From the IMG/VR virus record IMGVR_UViG_3300023179_000040, positions 1 through 64,000 of that record: a DNA stretch of 64,000 nucleotides. One strand, 5' to 3'. Every line of letters starts with the position of its first letter. The first letter of the stretch is position 1. Shown one piece after another: positions 61,689-64,000 of this stretch. Made by a program: the position numbers and the translations under genes. The DNA comes from a virus. Under the pieces are notes generated by a model. That model had not been told where the DNA came from. It was given only the letters and a program-made list of their open reading frames with translations, and made no database searches.

Positions 61689-64000
61689 ATGTATTATCCA
61701 ATTAATAATTTCTCTAACTGTAATATTTTTTCTAATAGCTTTTTACAAGATTTAGAATCTTATAACTTACTAAATGACAGCAATAGTGATCTACATATAG
61801 TCTATGATGGTGATAGTATATCGTCTTCTAATTTGATCGATTTTAAGATAAATGATATGCTTTCTTTGATTCCAGAAACAAATCTGTCACTTACGAAAGA
61901 TGTGTGGTTTCCTGCTATTGCTTATTATGATATTTTAAATCCATCATTAACTAGTAAATATAAGCCTGTATTTGACAAGACAATCAACTATAACCCTATT
62001 TTAGGTATAGACTCCATGATTGTATTTCAACCAAAATTTAAAAATTGGACTATGACTATCAATGGTGAGACACAAAAAAACATGGTTTGTAATTGGCATA
62101 TTAATTCTATACTATCAAATGTAGAAGCCAGATATGGAATAATGTATTGGTATAAATATACTGACTATGGACGTCAGCAAAATTTTAATTATGCCGATTT
62201 ATCGAATCATACTAAATTTACTTTAGATTTTAATATTACCTATGGCCCGAGTAATGCCTTAAAGACCATATCGGCTAATTCTGTTTTAGAAAAATATGAT
62301 AACACATACATTAAACTTCCAGAAACTTATAGAGCAAAAATAGAGTCTGGATCGGATGTCAATTCTGACAGTAATCCTATTTCATTTGGTCCTTCTTGGC
62401 CATTATTGGCCATTTCTGATATAAATACAAATAATTGGCAAAGTCAATGTAAAATTATTAAAGATAGTATTTTTAGTCGTAACAATACTAATTTAGATAT
62501 ATATATCAGTAATGGAGATTGTTTTTCTTATTATGAAAGCTACGCAGATAGATTGAGAAGTATGGCAGCCAGTATGCCGACAAAAACCTATTTATCTCAT
62601 GGGCTCTTTAATATTTATAGAGAAATTTATCATAGATTATCTATTTCAAGACCAAAAAAATTTAATAAATCTTTATCGGTTAAACAAGCTAGATTATTAC
62701 AAAAATTATCTTATTTTTTGAGCAGTGGTCCTTTAATGGATCGAACCACCGTCGATCTTTTATTAGATGATAGTATACAACAGTCTGTTAGAGATTATAT
62801 TGATAGTGATACATCTAGTGTAGCGTCTGAGATTACCGGATTAAAAAATATTTTGCAGACGATATATAGTAAATTTACAAATTTATCTACGTATCAATAT
62901 AAGCAAACTCAAAATTTAAATTATATATTAACAAAAAAAGATCTTTTTAAGTGCTTAACACCCAAATATGGTTGTGGTTTATGGATAGATAATCCGACAA
63001 CTATACAATATAAATATCCATTAAAAAATGGTCCACATTTATTATCTACTCAGAATTATACTAGCTGGTGTAAACCCAATAGTATTGTTGATTCTTCCAA
63101 TGAAATTTTCTTTAATAATAGTGCTATTTCAGTAGGTAATTTACTATATCAAACTAGTATATCTACGACAGGATCAGTTGTACGCTTTGCTACTAATTTT
63201 ACGAGTAATAATACTATTGTTGATGTACCACTTGCCGATATTTCTTTACATCAAACCAAATTAGATAAACTATTTTTAAGTTCTGGTATATATCAGCCTT
63301 GGACCGGATATGAAACAGAATTTAATCTATCGGACGTACTCGGCACCACAGATGATGCTACATATTTTTGGGAACAAATTGGCGGACCCAATTGTTTGCG
63401 ATTTAATGATTATAATAAAGATAAATCTAGTAGGGGTAGTTTTTTAAATATACGTAGATTTTTCACAAGCACTTTCGATTCTCCATCGGTATATACTAGG
63501 CAGTCCGGTACTTATTTGATTAAGTGTACCAGAAATAGTAAAGGAAGCACAGATTCTGATATTGTGATATTAACTAATGATCCCACAGGTATTCCTACTA
63601 TTTCTATACCAACAAAAATCGGTAATTCTCTTTATCCTACTATTATTTCTAGCATACCAAAAACTATAGCTTTTAATAAACAGGGTATGATTGGCATGAT
63701 CTCATCTGAGAATTATGTAGATACAGACGATATTAATGTGAGTGAAGATTTTGATGAATATGGTATAGCAAAATTTAAAGACTATAAAATTAATTTAAAC
63801 GAAGGTTATCGTATACCAGTTTTACAAACAGGTGGTTATTTTTCATTAAATATTAATCCCTCTGGACTATATACATTTTTGTCTTCTATATCTTTACAAA
63901 ATATGAGGGATGAAAAGTATGAATATTGTCAATGCCCTTCTTTATACGAAGAAAAAATCCTGAGAAAACCACGCAAAGGTATAAGTTTACCAGTATTAGG
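61689..64000 (+). CDS. large tail protein, C-terminus cut by window edge
   Basis: The frame starts at ATG 61689 (MYYPINNFSNCNIFSNSFLQ), 6 nt after the stop of the hub gene, and stays open for 770 codons to the window edge. The sequence is Asn/Ser/Tyr-rich and beta-dominated. Near residues 555-620 a PKD/Ig-like pattern appears: YFWEQIGGPNCLRF, then SPSVYTRQSGTYLIKCTRNS and KGSTDSDIVILTN. Probably a further tail-tip component. Confidence 0.7.
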   Translation, partial: MYYPINNFSNCNIFSNSFLQDLESYNLLNDSNSDLHIVYDGDSISSSNLIDFKINDMLSLIPETNLSLTKDVWFPAIAYYDILNPSLTSKYKPVFDKTINYNPILGIDSMIVFQPKFKNWTMTINGETQKNMVCNWHINSILSNVEARYGIMYWYKYTDYGRQQNFNYADLSNHTKFTLDFNITYGPSNALKTISANSVLEKYDNTYIKLPETYRAKIESGSDVNSDSNPISFGPSWPLLAISDINTNNWQSQCKIIKDSIFSRNNTNLDIYISNGDCFSYYESYADRLRSMAASMPTKTYLSHGLFNIYREIYHRLSISRPKKFNKSLSVKQARLLQKLSYFLSSGPLMDRTTVDLLLDDSIQQSVRDYIDSDTSSVASEITGLKNILQTIYSKFTNLSTYQYKQTQNLNYILTKKDLFKCLTPKYGCGLWIDNPTTIQYKYPLKNGPHLLSTQNYTSWCKPNSIVDSSNEIFFNNSAISVGNLLYQTSISTTGSVVRFATNFTSNNTIVDVPLADISLHQTKLDKLFLSSGIYQPWTGYETEFNLSDVLGTTDDATYFWEQIGGPNCLRFNDYNKDKSSRGSFLNIRRFFTSTFDSPSVYTRQSGTYLIKCTRNSKGSTDSDIVILTNDPTGIPTISIPTKIGNSLYPTIISSIPKTIAFNKQGMIGMISSENYVDTDDINVSEDFDEYGIAKFKDYKINLNEGYRIPVLQTGGYFSLNINPSGLYTFLSSISLQNMRDEKYEYCQCPSLYEEKILRKPRKGISLPVL

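Noticed and set aside
1-64000. Reassignment of TAG to an amino acid in this phage
   Set aside because: Many genes, for example the dehydratase at 10224 and the tape measure gene at 38063, end properly at TAG.
1-64000. tRNA genes, integrase, lysis enzymes or a replication origin
   Set aside because: None was recognised by eye; they may lie outside the window.

Overview
The window looks like part of a large, AT-rich, double-stranded DNA tailed phage genome, or a phage-derived contig; the host cannot be named from sequence. Supporting evidence is a T4-type large terminase, portal, protease-scaffold fusion, decoration protein, major capsid protein, neck genes, tail tube protein and a 4021-residue tape measure protein, followed by tip and fibre genes. 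No tail sheath was recognised, so a long non-contractile (siphovirus-like) tail is the best guess.

Layout. (1) 1-5430, minus strand: about 18 tiny genes (25-135 aa) in short operons, each operon driven by a near-consensus sigma70-type promoter (TTGACW-N16/17-TAnnAT). Several transcription-unit boundaries carry a repeated cassette: a stem-loop, a conserved linear box and then the promoter of the next unit. This resembles the mobile promoter/stem-loop cassettes of hyperplastic regions in T4-type phages. (2) 5544-7541, minus strand: an AT-rich GIY-YIG plus HNH endonuclease whose C-terminal DNA-binding part is in another frame, and a small DNA-binding protein. (3) 7562-18374, plus strand: a forward promoter, a late-sigma-like factor with a zinc knuckle, a putative small terminase, a GDP-mannose dehydratase, HNH and ERCC4 nucleases, large terminase, portal, protease/scaffold, decoration and capsid proteins, closed by a strong terminator. 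(4) 18473-25970: neck, tail tube and pre-tape-measure genes, closed by another terminator. (5) 25998-38063: the tape measure protein, which carries PD-(D/E)XK-like, HAD-like and EF-hand segments. (6) 38122-53393: a modular array of Ig/FN3-like, Gly-rich, permuted formylglycine-generating-enzyme-like and Pro/Thr-stalk proteins with long identical DNA blocks and one foreign-looking tip cassette. (7) 53427-64000: large tip/hub proteins; the last runs off the window.

How it fits together. The minus-strand genes are probably early host-takeover genes. Late genes on the plus strand are preceded at least eight times by a GTGTATATTA-like motif 36-71 nt before the start codon, which the phage sigma factor could recognise. 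Packaging, head, neck and tail genes follow in the usual order. The 15 kb fibre region looks like a site of active module shuffling, plausibly for receptor or surface binding.

Limits: all family assignments come from reading motifs by eye. No database search or structure prediction was run.
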